This document shows, piece after piece, positions 24,073 to 31,572 of a DNA stretch of 41,340 nt. How positions within the stretch are numbered: the stretch's first letter is position 1; every line of letters starts with the position of its first letter. Below the pieces are notes generated by a model, which did not search any database, was not told where the DNA came from, and saw only the letters and a program-made list of their open reading frames with translations. A program made the position numbers and the translations under genes. The stretch spans positions 1 through 41,340 of the forward strand of contig CANQZL010000001.1 in the NCBI GenBank assembly GCA_947628325.1, read 5' to 3'. Source of the stretch: an uncultured Bacilli bacterium (GTDB lineage: Bacteria; Bacillota_I; Bacilli_A; RF39; UBA660).

Positions 24073-24630
24073 ATGGAAGAAAACAAAAAAGAATTTATTG
24101 AACTATTAAAATCGGTAGACAGAGTAGGTATTAATGACTTAATAAAATATTTAGAAAATGAAACAGATTTCTTTATTTCTCCAGCAAGTTCAAAATATCA
24201 TTTATCTTTTCCAGGAGGGTTATTACAGCATAGCCTGAATGTTTATAAAATATTAAAAGAAGAATTAAAAAATACTAAATATGGCGATAATACGATTAAA
24301 TTAGTCTCTTTACTACATGATGTTTGTAAAGCAAATTATTATAAATTAGATTATAAAAATGCCAAAATAAACAACGAATGGAAACAAGTAGAGTATTATA
24401 CAGTTGATGATCAATTGCCTTTAGGACACGGGGAAAAATCAGTTATGATTGTATCAGATTTTATTTATTTAACACGTGAAGAAAAGTTGGCCATACGTTG
24501 GCATATGGGAGCTTTTGAAAGTAAAGAAAATTATTCATATATTAATAAAGTATTTAGAGATAGTGAATTAGCTTTTTATTTGCATATAGCTGATCTAAAA
24601 GCTACATATATAATCGAAAAAGAATCTTAG
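24073..24630 (+). CDS. HD-domain phosphohydrolase-like phage protein, 185 aa
   Basis: HD superfamily residues in order: GGLLQHSLNVYKIL (His), LVSLLHDVCKANYY (His-Asp), LGHGEKSVMIV (His), RWHMGAF and a late Asp in LHIADLKATYI. These ligate a metal in nucleotide hydrolases and phosphodiesterases. The substrate cannot be told; nucleotide pool control during phage growth is one option. Start ATG 24073 with AAAGGTGG; an upstream ATG at 24043 lies inside the previous gene. Confidence 0.85.
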   Translation: MEENKKEFIELLKSVDRVGINDLIKYLENETDFFISPASSKYHLSFPGGLLQHSLNVYKILKEELKNTKYGDNTIKLVSLLHDVCKANYYKLDYKNAKINNEWKQVEYYTVDDQLPLGHGEKSVMIVSDFIYLTREEKLAIRWHMGAFESKENYSYINKVFRDSELAFYLHIADLKATYIIEKES

Positions 24631-24644
24631 AAAAGAGGTAGAAA

Positions 24645-25109
24645 ATGAGCATAATAGAGCAATTCTTTGAAAGAGTCAAAAGTTTAAAAATACAGAAAGA
24701 CGAGAAATTAAGAGAGTATATTGAATCTGCAATGGTCATATCAGACACATATAGCAATGAATTTTCAGTCGTTAAATCTAAAAGTAAACCATTAGGCTTA
24801 GATGATTTATTGGCTGCTAATGAAGGACTATACAATCAATATGACAAATTAAATAAAGAATATAATGCAGAAAGAATTAAATGTATAAATAAAATAAAAG
24901 AAATAAATGATCATATATATGAGCTAATATTAATATACTCATTCATCGACTATAGTAATGACAAAGATGTTATTTATGCTCTTAATAGATATCACAAAAT
25001 CTATTATGCTGAATCGTATTTTCGAAAATTAAAAAGTAAAGCAATAAAAAAGTTAGAAAAATTGTTAAATGAAAAAAGGAACAAAGAAGAACAAAAAGGA
25101 ACAAAATGA
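24645..25109 (+). CDS. Candidate late-gene regulator (ArpU/RinA-like position), 154 aa
   Basis: Last gene before the terminase, where ArpU/RinA-type activators of late transcription normally lie. Helical protein; the C-terminal part (KDVIYALNRYHKIYYAESYF, KSKAIKKLEKLL) has the length and layout of a sigma-4-like helix-turn-helix, but the usual core motif is degenerate, so function is inferred mainly from position. Its 3' end is inside the 10-base iterons. Confidence 0.6.
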   Translation: MSIIEQFFERVKSLKIQKDEKLREYIESAMVISDTYSNEFSVVKSKSKPLGLDDLLAANEGLYNQYDKLNKEYNAERIKCINKIKEINDHIYELILIYSFIDYSNDKDVIYALNRYHKIYYAESYFRKLKSKAIKKLEKLLNEKRNKEEQKGTK

Positions 25110-25127
25110 TACAAAACAGAACAAGCA
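25078..25127 (+). repeat. Five 10-bp iterons upstream of the small terminase gene
   Basis: GGAACAAAGA, AGAACAAAAA, GGAACAAAAT, GATACAAAAC, AGAACAAGCA follow one another with no gap (consensus RGAACAAAAN). One unit per helical turn places every copy on the same face. Overlaps the end of the 154-aa gene. Confidence 0.7.
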
Positions 25128-25148
25128 AAGTATGATATAGTGTAAAAT

Positions 25149-25192
25149 GTAAGAAGTTGTAACGATAACCTCCTTACGTTACATTATCTTAC
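25149..25192 (+). other. Two-tier hairpin with CCTCCTT in the loop
   Basis: GTAAGA/TCTTAC (outer) and GTAACG/CGTTAC (inner) are separated by 4-base internal loops; the 12-base apical loop contains CCTCCTT, the complement of a Shine-Dalgarno sequence. Confidence 0.55.
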
Positions 25193-25220
25193 GCGACGTT
25201 TATGTCAAAACTTCCTTTCG

Positions 25221-25244
25221 AAAGAGAACTAGTTTCTCTTTTTT
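25221..25244 (+). terminator. Terminator at the end of the early operon
   Basis: AAAGAGAA/TTCTCTTT 8-bp stem with a 5-base loop, then TTT. It separates the early operon from the terminase region. Confidence 0.75.
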
Positions 25245-25258
25245 GTTTATAAAAATTT

Positions 25259-25430
25259 AGATAGTATTATTCCACGTACAAGTAGGGAAAACGGTAATGA
25301 ATACTGGGTAAATGACGATTTACTTTCAATGCATTGAATAAACAGCTATTTAAGATTAGGAGATTATATAAAGTAATTAAATAATCTTGAATTAGTTATC
25401 GTCCTATTTGTACCTGGTATAATACTATCT
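25259..25430 (+). ncRNA. Candidate structured RNA or packaging element bounded by a 28-base inverted repeat
   Basis: Left arm 25259-25286 pairs with right arm 25403-25430: 25 Watson-Crick pairs, one G-U (25282), one U-U and one C-C. After a GAAA bulge (25287-25290) the helix continues, 25291-25298 with 25395-25402, including two G-U pairs. Inside are hairpins 25308-25323 (GTAAAT-GACG-ATTTAC), 25325-25338 (TTCAA-TGCA-TTGAA) and 25350-25390 (9 bp with one G-U). No coding frame. The next gene, small terminase, starts 28 bases later. Confidence 0.6.
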
Positions 25431-25458
25431 AATAAAATGGTGGTGAAGAAATGAAAAT

Positions 25459-25959
25459 ATGGCAAAGAATCAAATCTGGTTAACAGAAGAATCTCTTCTT
25501 CTAATTGAAGGATGGGCAAGAGATGGACTGACCGATACAGAGATATCCAAAAAGATGAGAATCTCAAGAAACACACTTTATAAATGGATAAAATTATATC
25601 CAGAAATAAAAGAAGCGATAAAAAAAGGCAAAGTAATAGCCGACTACAAAGTAGAAGATTCATTGTTTAAAAAGACACAAGGATATACAGTACAAGTCAA
25701 AAAAAATTTCAAGCTAAAAAATGTTAAATATGGAAAAAATGGTAAAAAGATAAGTGAAACAGAAGAGTTAGTGGCTGTGTATGATGAGCTTCATATTCCT
25801 GCCGATACAGGAGCTATAATATACTGGTTAAAATGTAGAAAAGCTGATAAGTGGAATGAAATAATAAGTAAAAATTCAGCTGCTAATGATATAGAAGATT
25901 TAACACCACTAGCAAAAATGTTAGGATTCGATAGCGATGAAACTAACACAGACAATTAA
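25459..25959 (+). CDS. terS: Terminase small subunit
   Basis: N-terminal helix-turn-helix (about 15-50: GLTDTEISKKMRISRNTLYKWIKLYPEIKEA) followed by helices and a C-terminal segment (IPADTGAIIYWLKCRKADKWNE) characteristic of phage small terminases that recognise the packaging site on phage DNA and recruit the large subunit. 166 residues, normal. GGTGG precedes ATG 25459. Its end overlaps the large-subunit gene by 23 bases. Confidence 0.88.
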   Translation: MAKNQIWLTEESLLLIEGWARDGLTDTEISKKMRISRNTLYKWIKLYPEIKEAIKKGKVIADYKVEDSLFKKTQGYTVQVKKNFKLKNVKYGKNGKKISETEELVAVYDELHIPADTGAIIYWLKCRKADKWNEIISKNSAANDIEDLTPLAKMLGFDSDETNTDN

Positions 25960-27298
25960 TTGGCTACCATTTAGTAATAAACATGTTAACTATATATTAG
26001 CTTGTAAAAATAATAAAGCCAATGTTGCAGAAGGAGCTGTTAGAGCAGCGAAAACTATCTGTAATTGTATTGCATTTTCTTTATGTTTAGAATATTCAAA
26101 AGACAAATTTCACTTAGCTAGTGGTTCAACATTGGCCAATGCTAAATTAAATATTGGAGATTGTAACGGATATGGACTTGAACATCTTTTTAGAGGAAGA
26201 TGTCATTGGGGGAAATACAAAGAGAATGATGCATTGTTTGTAAATACTAAAACTGGAGAAAAAATAATAATATTTGCTGGTGGAGGTCAAGCTGATAGTT
26301 ACAAAAAAATATTAGGTAACTCTTATGGCTTATGGATAGCTACAGAAATAAATGAACACTATGATAGTGAAGATTCGAAAGAATCATTTATAAAAGTAGC
26401 ATTTGCTCGACAATTAGCTTCTTATAATCCCAAATGGTTCTGGGATTTAAATCCATCAAATCCAAATTCATCTATATATACTGAATACATTGATTCATGG
26501 AAAATAAAAGGATTAATAGGTGGTTATAATTATCAGCATTTTAATATTTATGATAATGCAGCTATAACAGAAGAAAGAAAAAAAGAAATTATTAGTCAGT
26601 ATGACATTAATAGTATTTGGTATCAAAGAGATATTCTAGGATTAAGAGTAGTCGCTGAAGGGAGAATATATCAAGAATTTAAAAAATACCATGTTATTAA
26701 AATGCCTGAATGGAATGAAATTGATGAGAACGGAAACTATACTCATTCGTTAAGAAAAGCATTAAAGTTCATTACGATAGGTATTGATTTTGGTGGTAAT
26801 GGTTCTGCACATTCATTTAATGCTACAGGCTTTTGTGAAGGCTTTAAAAAATTTATTACAATTAAGCAAAAAAGAATAAATAAAAGAATTGACGATATTA
26901 AATTAACACAAGAATTTATTAAATTCATTAAAGAGTTAAAAGAAGAATATCCAAACGTTAATATTGTTGATATCAGATGTGATTCTGCTGAGCAAACTCT
27001 GATTGCAGGATTTGAAAAAGCATTAATTGAGAATAATTTAGGAATACCAATCAATAATGCAATAAAAGGTTTAATTTTAAATAGAATTAGATTTTATTGT
27101 AAAATGTTCAGTACAAATAAATATTATATTCTTGAATGTTGTGAAGATTTAATAAATGCTTTTAATACAGCTATATACAATCCGAAGAATAAAAAAGAAG
27201 ATGAGAGATTAGATGATGGAACGCAAGATATAGATAGTCTAGATGCTCAAGAATATTCAACAGAGCCTTACATGACAATACTAATTCAAACAGGTTAA
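25937..27298 (+). CDS. terL: Terminase large subunit
   Basis: Packaging ATPase/nuclease, PBSX/SPP1-like, 453 residues. Walker A region AEGAVRAAKT (about 31-40) lacks the usual Gly/Ser before Lys-Thr (family form EGAVRSGKT). Walker B-like YGLWIATEINEH (about 135). The nuclease domain has ITIGIDFGG, VDIRCDSAEQ and a late acidic DGTQDIDSLDAQEY, which supply the metal-binding acids. Followed after 11 bases by the portal gene. Confidence 0.95.
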   Translation: MKLTQTINWLPFSNKHVNYILACKNNKANVAEGAVRAAKTICNCIAFSLCLEYSKDKFHLASGSTLANAKLNIGDCNGYGLEHLFRGRCHWGKYKENDALFVNTKTGEKIIIFAGGGQADSYKKILGNSYGLWIATEINEHYDSEDSKESFIKVAFARQLASYNPKWFWDLNPSNPNSSIYTEYIDSWKIKGLIGGYNYQHFNIYDNAAITEERKKEIISQYDINSIWYQRDILGLRVVAEGRIYQEFKKYHVIKMPEWNEIDENGNYTHSLRKALKFITIGIDFGGNGSAHSFNATGFCEGFKKFITIKQKRINKRIDDIKLTQEFIKFIKELKEEYPNVNIVDIRCDSAEQTLIAGFEKALIENNLGIPINNAIKGLILNRIRFYCKMFSTNKYYILECCEDLINAFNTAIYNPKNKKEDERLDDGTQDIDSLDAQEYSTEPYMTILIQTG

Positions 27299-27309
27299 GA
27301 GGTGATTAT

Positions 27310-28698
27310 ATGGAACAAGTAGTGAAAGATTTCTTAAGAGAAATCGGATATAGCGAAAATATAATTGATAATGAACAAGAAAAACGTGTCTCAAACTGGC
27401 TGAGATGGTATAAAGGTAAACCAAAAGAATATAAATATAAAATTTATAATGGTAAAAAATTTGTAAGTAGAACATTAAAATCATTAGAAATTATTCCACA
27501 AAGCTGTAGTGATTTAAGTGATTTCTTTTTTAATGAAAAATTAGAAATCACAATAGATAATAAACAAGTTGATGAAAAGATAAAAGATTGTTTGAAACAA
27601 AACAATTTTTTAAGTAATTCAAATAAATTAATGCAGCTTGTAAAAGCACTTGGTACTGGAGCATATGTTCCATACTTAAAGGACAATGTTTTAAAAATTA
27701 ATTACATCAAAGCTCCAAATATAATAATATTGGACGGTACACAAGAGAATGTCAATAGTGTTCTTTTTTGGACGATATCTAAAAAGCTAGATAAAGAAGA
27801 ATTAATTATTAATGCTCATTTGTTAAAAGATGAAGGATATGTAATTTATAATAGAAAATATGAGAAAGATAAAAATGGCGATTTTAAAAAGGTAACTTTA
27901 CCAGATGATTTAGAATATATTGAAACAAAATCATTCTTACCTAAATTTTCTATATTATTTACAACAGAAGTTAATAATCACGATATTAATAGTCCGTATG
28001 GCATAAGTTGTTATGCAAACGCATTAGATATAGTTCTGTCACTTGATAGAGCATATGATAGTTTCGATAATGAAATATGCTTAGGTAAAAAGAGAGTATA
28101 TGTTCCAGCAAATAGACTCCAATTTAATATTAGTGAATCTGGAGAGACAGTTCCAGTATTTGATGAAAATGATGTAACTTTTTATACATATCCAGGAAAA
28201 GATAACGATAAATTAGAGGAGAGTGATTTTAAATTAAGAATTGAAGAAATAACATCAGCTATTCAAGCACAGTTAAATTTGTATACATCAAAAATCGGAT
28301 TAGGTAATAATTTTTATAAATTTAAAGATGGACAAGTTTATGTTAATACGGATAATGTTATTTCAACAAATAGTGATTTGTTTAGAAAGATAAGAAAACA
28401 AGAGAATATAATAACTCAAGCTATAACAGATTTAATATATGCTATAGCTGAATTAATAGGGGTTAAAGAAAAATTTAGTATATCAATTTTTTACGATGAT
28501 TCGATTATTGAAGATACAGAGAAAATAAAAAAACAAGCTTTATCAGAATATAACGCAAAATTAATTAGCAAACCTCAATATTTCAGAAATGTTTATAAGT
28601 TAAAAGATAAGGAAGCAATTAAATTTGTTGACAAAATGAATAAAGAGATTGTCGATAAAACAATAACAGATGGTACTGAATTTGAATTAACGGAGTGA
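27310..28698 (+). CDS. Portal protein (SPP1 gp6-like)
   Basis: 462 residues, normal for the SPP1 family. Visible: WLRWYKGKPKEY N-terminal motif, SCSDLSDFFFNEKLEI, LGTGAYVPYLKDN, and the clip/stem region with TYPGKDNDKLEE and QAQLNLYTSKIGLGNNFYKF. Forms the dodecameric gate for DNA at one capsid vertex. GAGGTGAT precedes the ATG. The position between terminase and minor capsid confirms the call. Confidence 0.94.
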   Translation: MEQVVKDFLREIGYSENIIDNEQEKRVSNWLRWYKGKPKEYKYKIYNGKKFVSRTLKSLEIIPQSCSDLSDFFFNEKLEITIDNKQVDEKIKDCLKQNNFLSNSNKLMQLVKALGTGAYVPYLKDNVLKINYIKAPNIIILDGTQENVNSVLFWTISKKLDKEELIINAHLLKDEGYVIYNRKYEKDKNGDFKKVTLPDDLEYIETKSFLPKFSILFTTEVNNHDINSPYGISCYANALDIVLSLDRAYDSFDNEICLGKKRVYVPANRLQFNISESGETVPVFDENDVTFYTYPGKDNDKLEESDFKLRIEEITSAIQAQLNLYTSKIGLGNNFYKFKDGQVYVNTDNVISTNSDLFRKIRKQENIITQAITDLIYAIAELIGVKEKFSISIFYDDSIIEDTEKIKKQALSEYNAKLISKPQYFRNVYKLKDKEAIKFVDKMNKEIVDKTITDGTEFELTE

Positions 28699-28702
28699 AA
28701 AA

Positions 28703-30319
28703 ATGAATGAAGAATATATAAAAGATGCTATTGAAAAAATAGTCGAGATATATTCTGATATTGAAAATGACTTACTAATAGAAATAGCGAGTCATTTTTC
28801 TTTGAATGAAGAATTTATTAATAGTGATTTCTGGCGATTAAAAAAATTAGATGAGATGAGTTTGTTAAATAATAAAACTATGAATATATTATCTGATTTA
28901 ACAAATAGATCTCCTAAAGAACTGAAAAAAGCAATAAATAATCTAGGATATAAGATGCTTAATTACGATTATTTAAAAGATGAATATGAAAATAATCATT
29001 TGCAAATCAATCCAGATATATTAATAAAAAATAGAACTATTCAAAATATAATAAAAACAGCTTATGATGAAACAAATGATAGTTTAATAAGAATATCAAA
29101 TAAAATAAGTGAATCTGTTAGAGCTTCCTATTTAGAAGTGTTGGAAGGATCTTATTTGAAAATATCTATGGGAACACATTCTTATCAAGAAGCGATAAGG
29201 AGTTCAATTAATGATTTATCAAATGAAGGAATTATTACATTAACTTTAAATACGACTGATGAAAGAGGAAGAGTTACAGGAATTAGAAATTATGATGTTG
29301 AAGGTACAGTAAGAAGAGATTTACTAACAAGTGTTAGAAAATTAAATAATGATATAAGTAATGATGTGGCCAATGAATTAAATTGTGAATACCTTTATTT
29401 ATCGGAACATTTAAGATGTAGGCCAACACATTTTGACTGGCAAGGAACAATAATAAAAAAAGAAGATCTAGAGAAAGTTACTGGGTATGGTACAGGAGGA
29501 GGTTTGGGTGGACCAAATTGCTCTCATTATTTTGAACCATACTTCGGAGATGCTAGAGGAAGCGATTTAAAGAGCATTTCTAAAGCAAATGCTGAAAAAG
29601 AATATTATTTATCTCAACATCAAAGATATCTCGAGCGAGGTGTCAGAAAATGGCTTAGAAAAGCAAATATGTATAAAGCAGCAGATGATGATGAATATTT
29701 TAAAAAATGTAATAAAAAAGTAAAAGAATGGCGTTTAAGAACGAAAGAATTTACTGAAAAATATAATCTTAAACGTGATTTTACTAGGGAATATGTTAAT
29801 GATAAAAGTATTGAAAATTTGTCTATTAATCACAATACAAAAGATAATAAAGAAGTATTAAAAGAATATTTGGGAAATACTCCTAAAAAAGATTTTGTTA
29901 AAACAATTAAGCAATACGAAAATGAAATAGTTGACCAATCTATTGAAAACGCTATAATAATAGAGGAAAACGGAGATGTTTATAGATTTGTTGGTTCAAG
30001 AGATTATGTAAATATTACTGGTAATTTTAAAAACGCTATAATTACTCATAACCATATAGGTTTAGATGATGAGTTGGGTGGTTCTTTTGGCAAAGACGAT
30101 TTTAATTTATTAGTAAGACATCAAAACATAAGAGAACTTAGGGAAGTTGATGAGAAATATCTTTACACTATGAAAGCGTTATCCAAGATAAAAGAAAGTG
30201 ATTATGATGACGCATATAGAAATGTTAGATTAATCGATGATGATGATTATAAACATCTAGTTATGAAAGTTTTAAATGATAAGGGTTTGATTAAGTATGA
30301 AAGAACAATTAGAAAATGA
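28703..30319 (+). CDS. Minor capsid protein with extra C-terminal JAB-like domain, 538 aa
   Basis: Residues about 1-380 follow phage minor capsid protein 2: VTGIRNYDVEGTVRRDLLTS, EHLRCRPTHFDWQGTIIKK, GGLGGPNCSHYFEPYF and the YYLSQHQRYLERGVRKW helix. From about 398 a separate domain begins: IEENGDVYRFVGS, AIITHNHIGLDD, GGSFGKDDFNLL, NIRELREVDEKYLYTM. This matches the JAB/MPN-like module (E, H-x-H, S/G-x-x-D) that trails head-morphogenesis proteins and MuF-type phage toxins; the motif Ser appears replaced by Gly463. It may be a protease, an effector or only structural. Confidence 0.85.
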   Translation: MNEEYIKDAIEKIVEIYSDIENDLLIEIASHFSLNEEFINSDFWRLKKLDEMSLLNNKTMNILSDLTNRSPKELKKAINNLGYKMLNYDYLKDEYENNHLQINPDILIKNRTIQNIIKTAYDETNDSLIRISNKISESVRASYLEVLEGSYLKISMGTHSYQEAIRSSINDLSNEGIITLTLNTTDERGRVTGIRNYDVEGTVRRDLLTSVRKLNNDISNDVANELNCEYLYLSEHLRCRPTHFDWQGTIIKKEDLEKVTGYGTGGGLGGPNCSHYFEPYFGDARGSDLKSISKANAEKEYYLSQHQRYLERGVRKWLRKANMYKAADDDEYFKKCNKKVKEWRLRTKEFTEKYNLKRDFTREYVNDKSIENLSINHNTKDNKEVLKEYLGNTPKKDFVKTIKQYENEIVDQSIENAIIIEENGDVYRFVGSRDYVNITGNFKNAIITHNHIGLDDELGGSFGKDDFNLLVRHQNIRELREVDEKYLYTMKALSKIKESDYDDAYRNVRLIDDDDYKHLVMKVLNDKGLIKYERTIRK

Positions 30320-30488
30320 ATTAAAAATATGGGAAGAAGAATATTTAAAAGCTAAAGAAAAATTAGAAAAAGAGCATCCGTATATAGTCAATCAATTAAA
30401 TGATCATCATCCAGTTAATGAATTAAACAAAAAATATTTTGAAAAGAAAAGAAAAATAATAGAAAAATATAAAGCACCCGAAAAATAG
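30297..30488 (+). CDS. Small charged helical protein, 63 aa
   Basis: Overlaps the end of the minor capsid gene by 23 bases. Long amphipathic helices (KIWEEEYLKAKEKLEKEH, EKKRKIIEKYKAPEK). Its stop lies in the loop of a terminator-like hairpin. Directly following a capsid protein with an effector-like tail, it could be a cognate partner or immunity protein; that is inference from position. Confidence 0.6.
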   Translation: MKEQLENELKIWEEEYLKAKEKLEKEHPYIVNQLNDHHPVNELNKKYFEKKRKIIEKYKAPEK

Positions 30489-30497
30489 AGTGCTTTT
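30471..30497 (+). terminator. Terminator-like hairpin across the stop of the 63-aa gene
   Basis: AAAGCAC/GTGCTTT stem with a 12-base loop holding the TAG stop, then TTTTATT. The T run is short, so partial termination is likely. Confidence 0.5.
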
Positions 30498-30513
30498 ATT
30501 ATGGAGTAAAAAA

Positions 30514-30846
30514 ATGAAATTTAAGATAAATGATGTAGAGTATGAAATAATTGAAGTTAATCAAAATGAATTTATAAAGACAAAAGAAGAAGCACAAGAT
30601 GAAAATTATTTTCTATGGGGGCAAACAAGATTTGATACATTTAAAGTTTTGATATATAAAGATTTACCCATAGGACAAAAAAGGAAAACTTTAATGCATG
30701 AATTAATGCATATATATCTAAAAAGTTATATTACAAATGAGAACTTAGAAAATATAACCGAAGAAATAATGTGTGATATATCAGCAAATTCACACGATAT
30801 TATTAACAAAATAGTTATAGAATATTTTAAAAACACTACTTCATAG
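30514..30846 (+). CDS. ImmA/IrrE-like zinc peptidase, 110 aa
   Basis: The zincin motif HELMH (KRKTLMHELMHIYLKS, about 60-75) plus a downstream acidic stretch TEEIMCDISANSHDI that can supply the third ligand match the small phage metallopeptidases of the ImmA/IrrE group. Start ATG 30514 has GGAG 7 bases before; the frame also opens at GTG 30490 inside the hairpin but without a site. It sits between capsid and scaffold genes where morons are common. Substrate unknown. Confidence 0.75.
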   Translation: MKFKINDVEYEIIEVNQNEFIKTKEEAQDENYFLWGQTRFDTFKVLIYKDLPIGQKRKTLMHELMHIYLKSYITNENLENITEEIMCDISANSHDIINKIVIEYFKNTTS

Positions 30847-30999
30847 GTAGTGTGAAATCTATTATTCAGGAATACGAGGGCTGGATAGATTTCACAGTGC
30901 TTATAAAATAGCACTAAAGTCGATATTTATATCGGCTTTTATTATGCCTTTTACTTAGTTAGGTTGAAAACTAAGGTGTGGGAATTACTTTGTTACCCA
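30833..30999 (+). other. Train of six hairpins between the peptidase and scaffold genes
   Basis: 30833-30853 (ACACTAC/GTAGTGT, around the stop codon), 30852-30895 (perfect 11-bp GTGAAATCTAT/ATAGATTTCAC, 22-base loop), 30896-30915 (AGTGCT/AGCACT, directly abutting), 30916-30939 (terminator-like), 30954-30975 (CTTAGTT/AACTAAG), 30979-30999 (TGGG/CCCA). No coding frame. Likely a processed or regulatory RNA segment in the late transcript. Confidence 0.45.
30916..30940 (+). terminator. Terminator-like hairpin before the scaffold gene
   Basis: AAAGTCGATA/TATCGGCTTT (one G-U, loop TTTA) with TTTT overlapping the stem end. It could lower read-through from the portal/minor capsid part into scaffold and capsid. 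Confidence 0.5.
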
Positions 31000-31024
31000 A
31001 ATAAAAAAATAGAGGAGAAAATTT

Positions 31025-31561
31025 ATGGAAGACGAAAAAAAACCAGTTACTCAGCCTGAAGAAAAAACTGAGGTGCCTGTTACTCAAACAGATGAAAAAA
31101 CTGAGGGGAAGACTTTTACTCAAGAAGAAGTAAATGCTATGGTTATAAAAGCTGAAAATAAAATCAATAAAAAATATGAAAATATTGATTTAGAAGCTTA
31201 TAACAAGTGGCAAGAGAGTCAAAAAACAGAAGCTGAAAAGCAGACAGAGTTAACTCAGAAATTAACAAATACTAATAACGAAAATATCTCATTAAAGCAA
31301 GAAAACCAAGTTTTAAAAACTGGTGTAAATGTTGATGATGTTGATTATGTAGTTTTTAAAGTATCAAAAATGGAAGGTGAATTCGAGGATAACCTAAAGG
31401 AATTTTTAGAGAAAAATCCTAAATATCTTGAAAATAACAAAAAACAAGCAAATACATCTACTACTACTGGATTCGACCAGAATAGTACGAGTAATCCAGT
31501 AAGTGATGAAAAAGCATATAAAGATAAAAAATATGCCAAGAATCCATATTATAAAAAATAA
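31025..31561 (+). CDS. Capsid scaffold protein (DUF4355-like)
   Basis: 178 residues. Acidic, repetitive N-terminus (two PVTQ-type repeats ending EEKTE / DEKTE), then FTQEEVNAMVIKAENKINKK and a coiled coil (KQTELTQKLTNTNNENISLK), and a disordered Ser/Thr/Asn tail with a basic end (KYAKNPYYKK). This is the normal pattern of siphovirus scaffolds that guide head assembly and leave before packaging. Next gene is the major capsid protein. GAGGAG precedes ATG 31025. Confidence 0.88.
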   Translation: MEDEKKPVTQPEEKTEVPVTQTDEKTEGKTFTQEEVNAMVIKAENKINKKYENIDLEAYNKWQESQKTEAEKQTELTQKLTNTNNENISLKQENQVLKTGVNVDDVDYVVFKVSKMEGEFEDNLKEFLEKNPKYLENNKKQANTSTTTGFDQNSTSNPVSDEKAYKDKKYAKNPYYKK

Positions 31562-31572
31562 AAGAAAGAAGG

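Noticed and set aside
25259..25430. MITE or insertion sequence ends
   Set aside because: No target duplication is evident, and the imperfect pairs are preferentially G-U on one strand, which favours RNA structure; not fully excluded without the genome.
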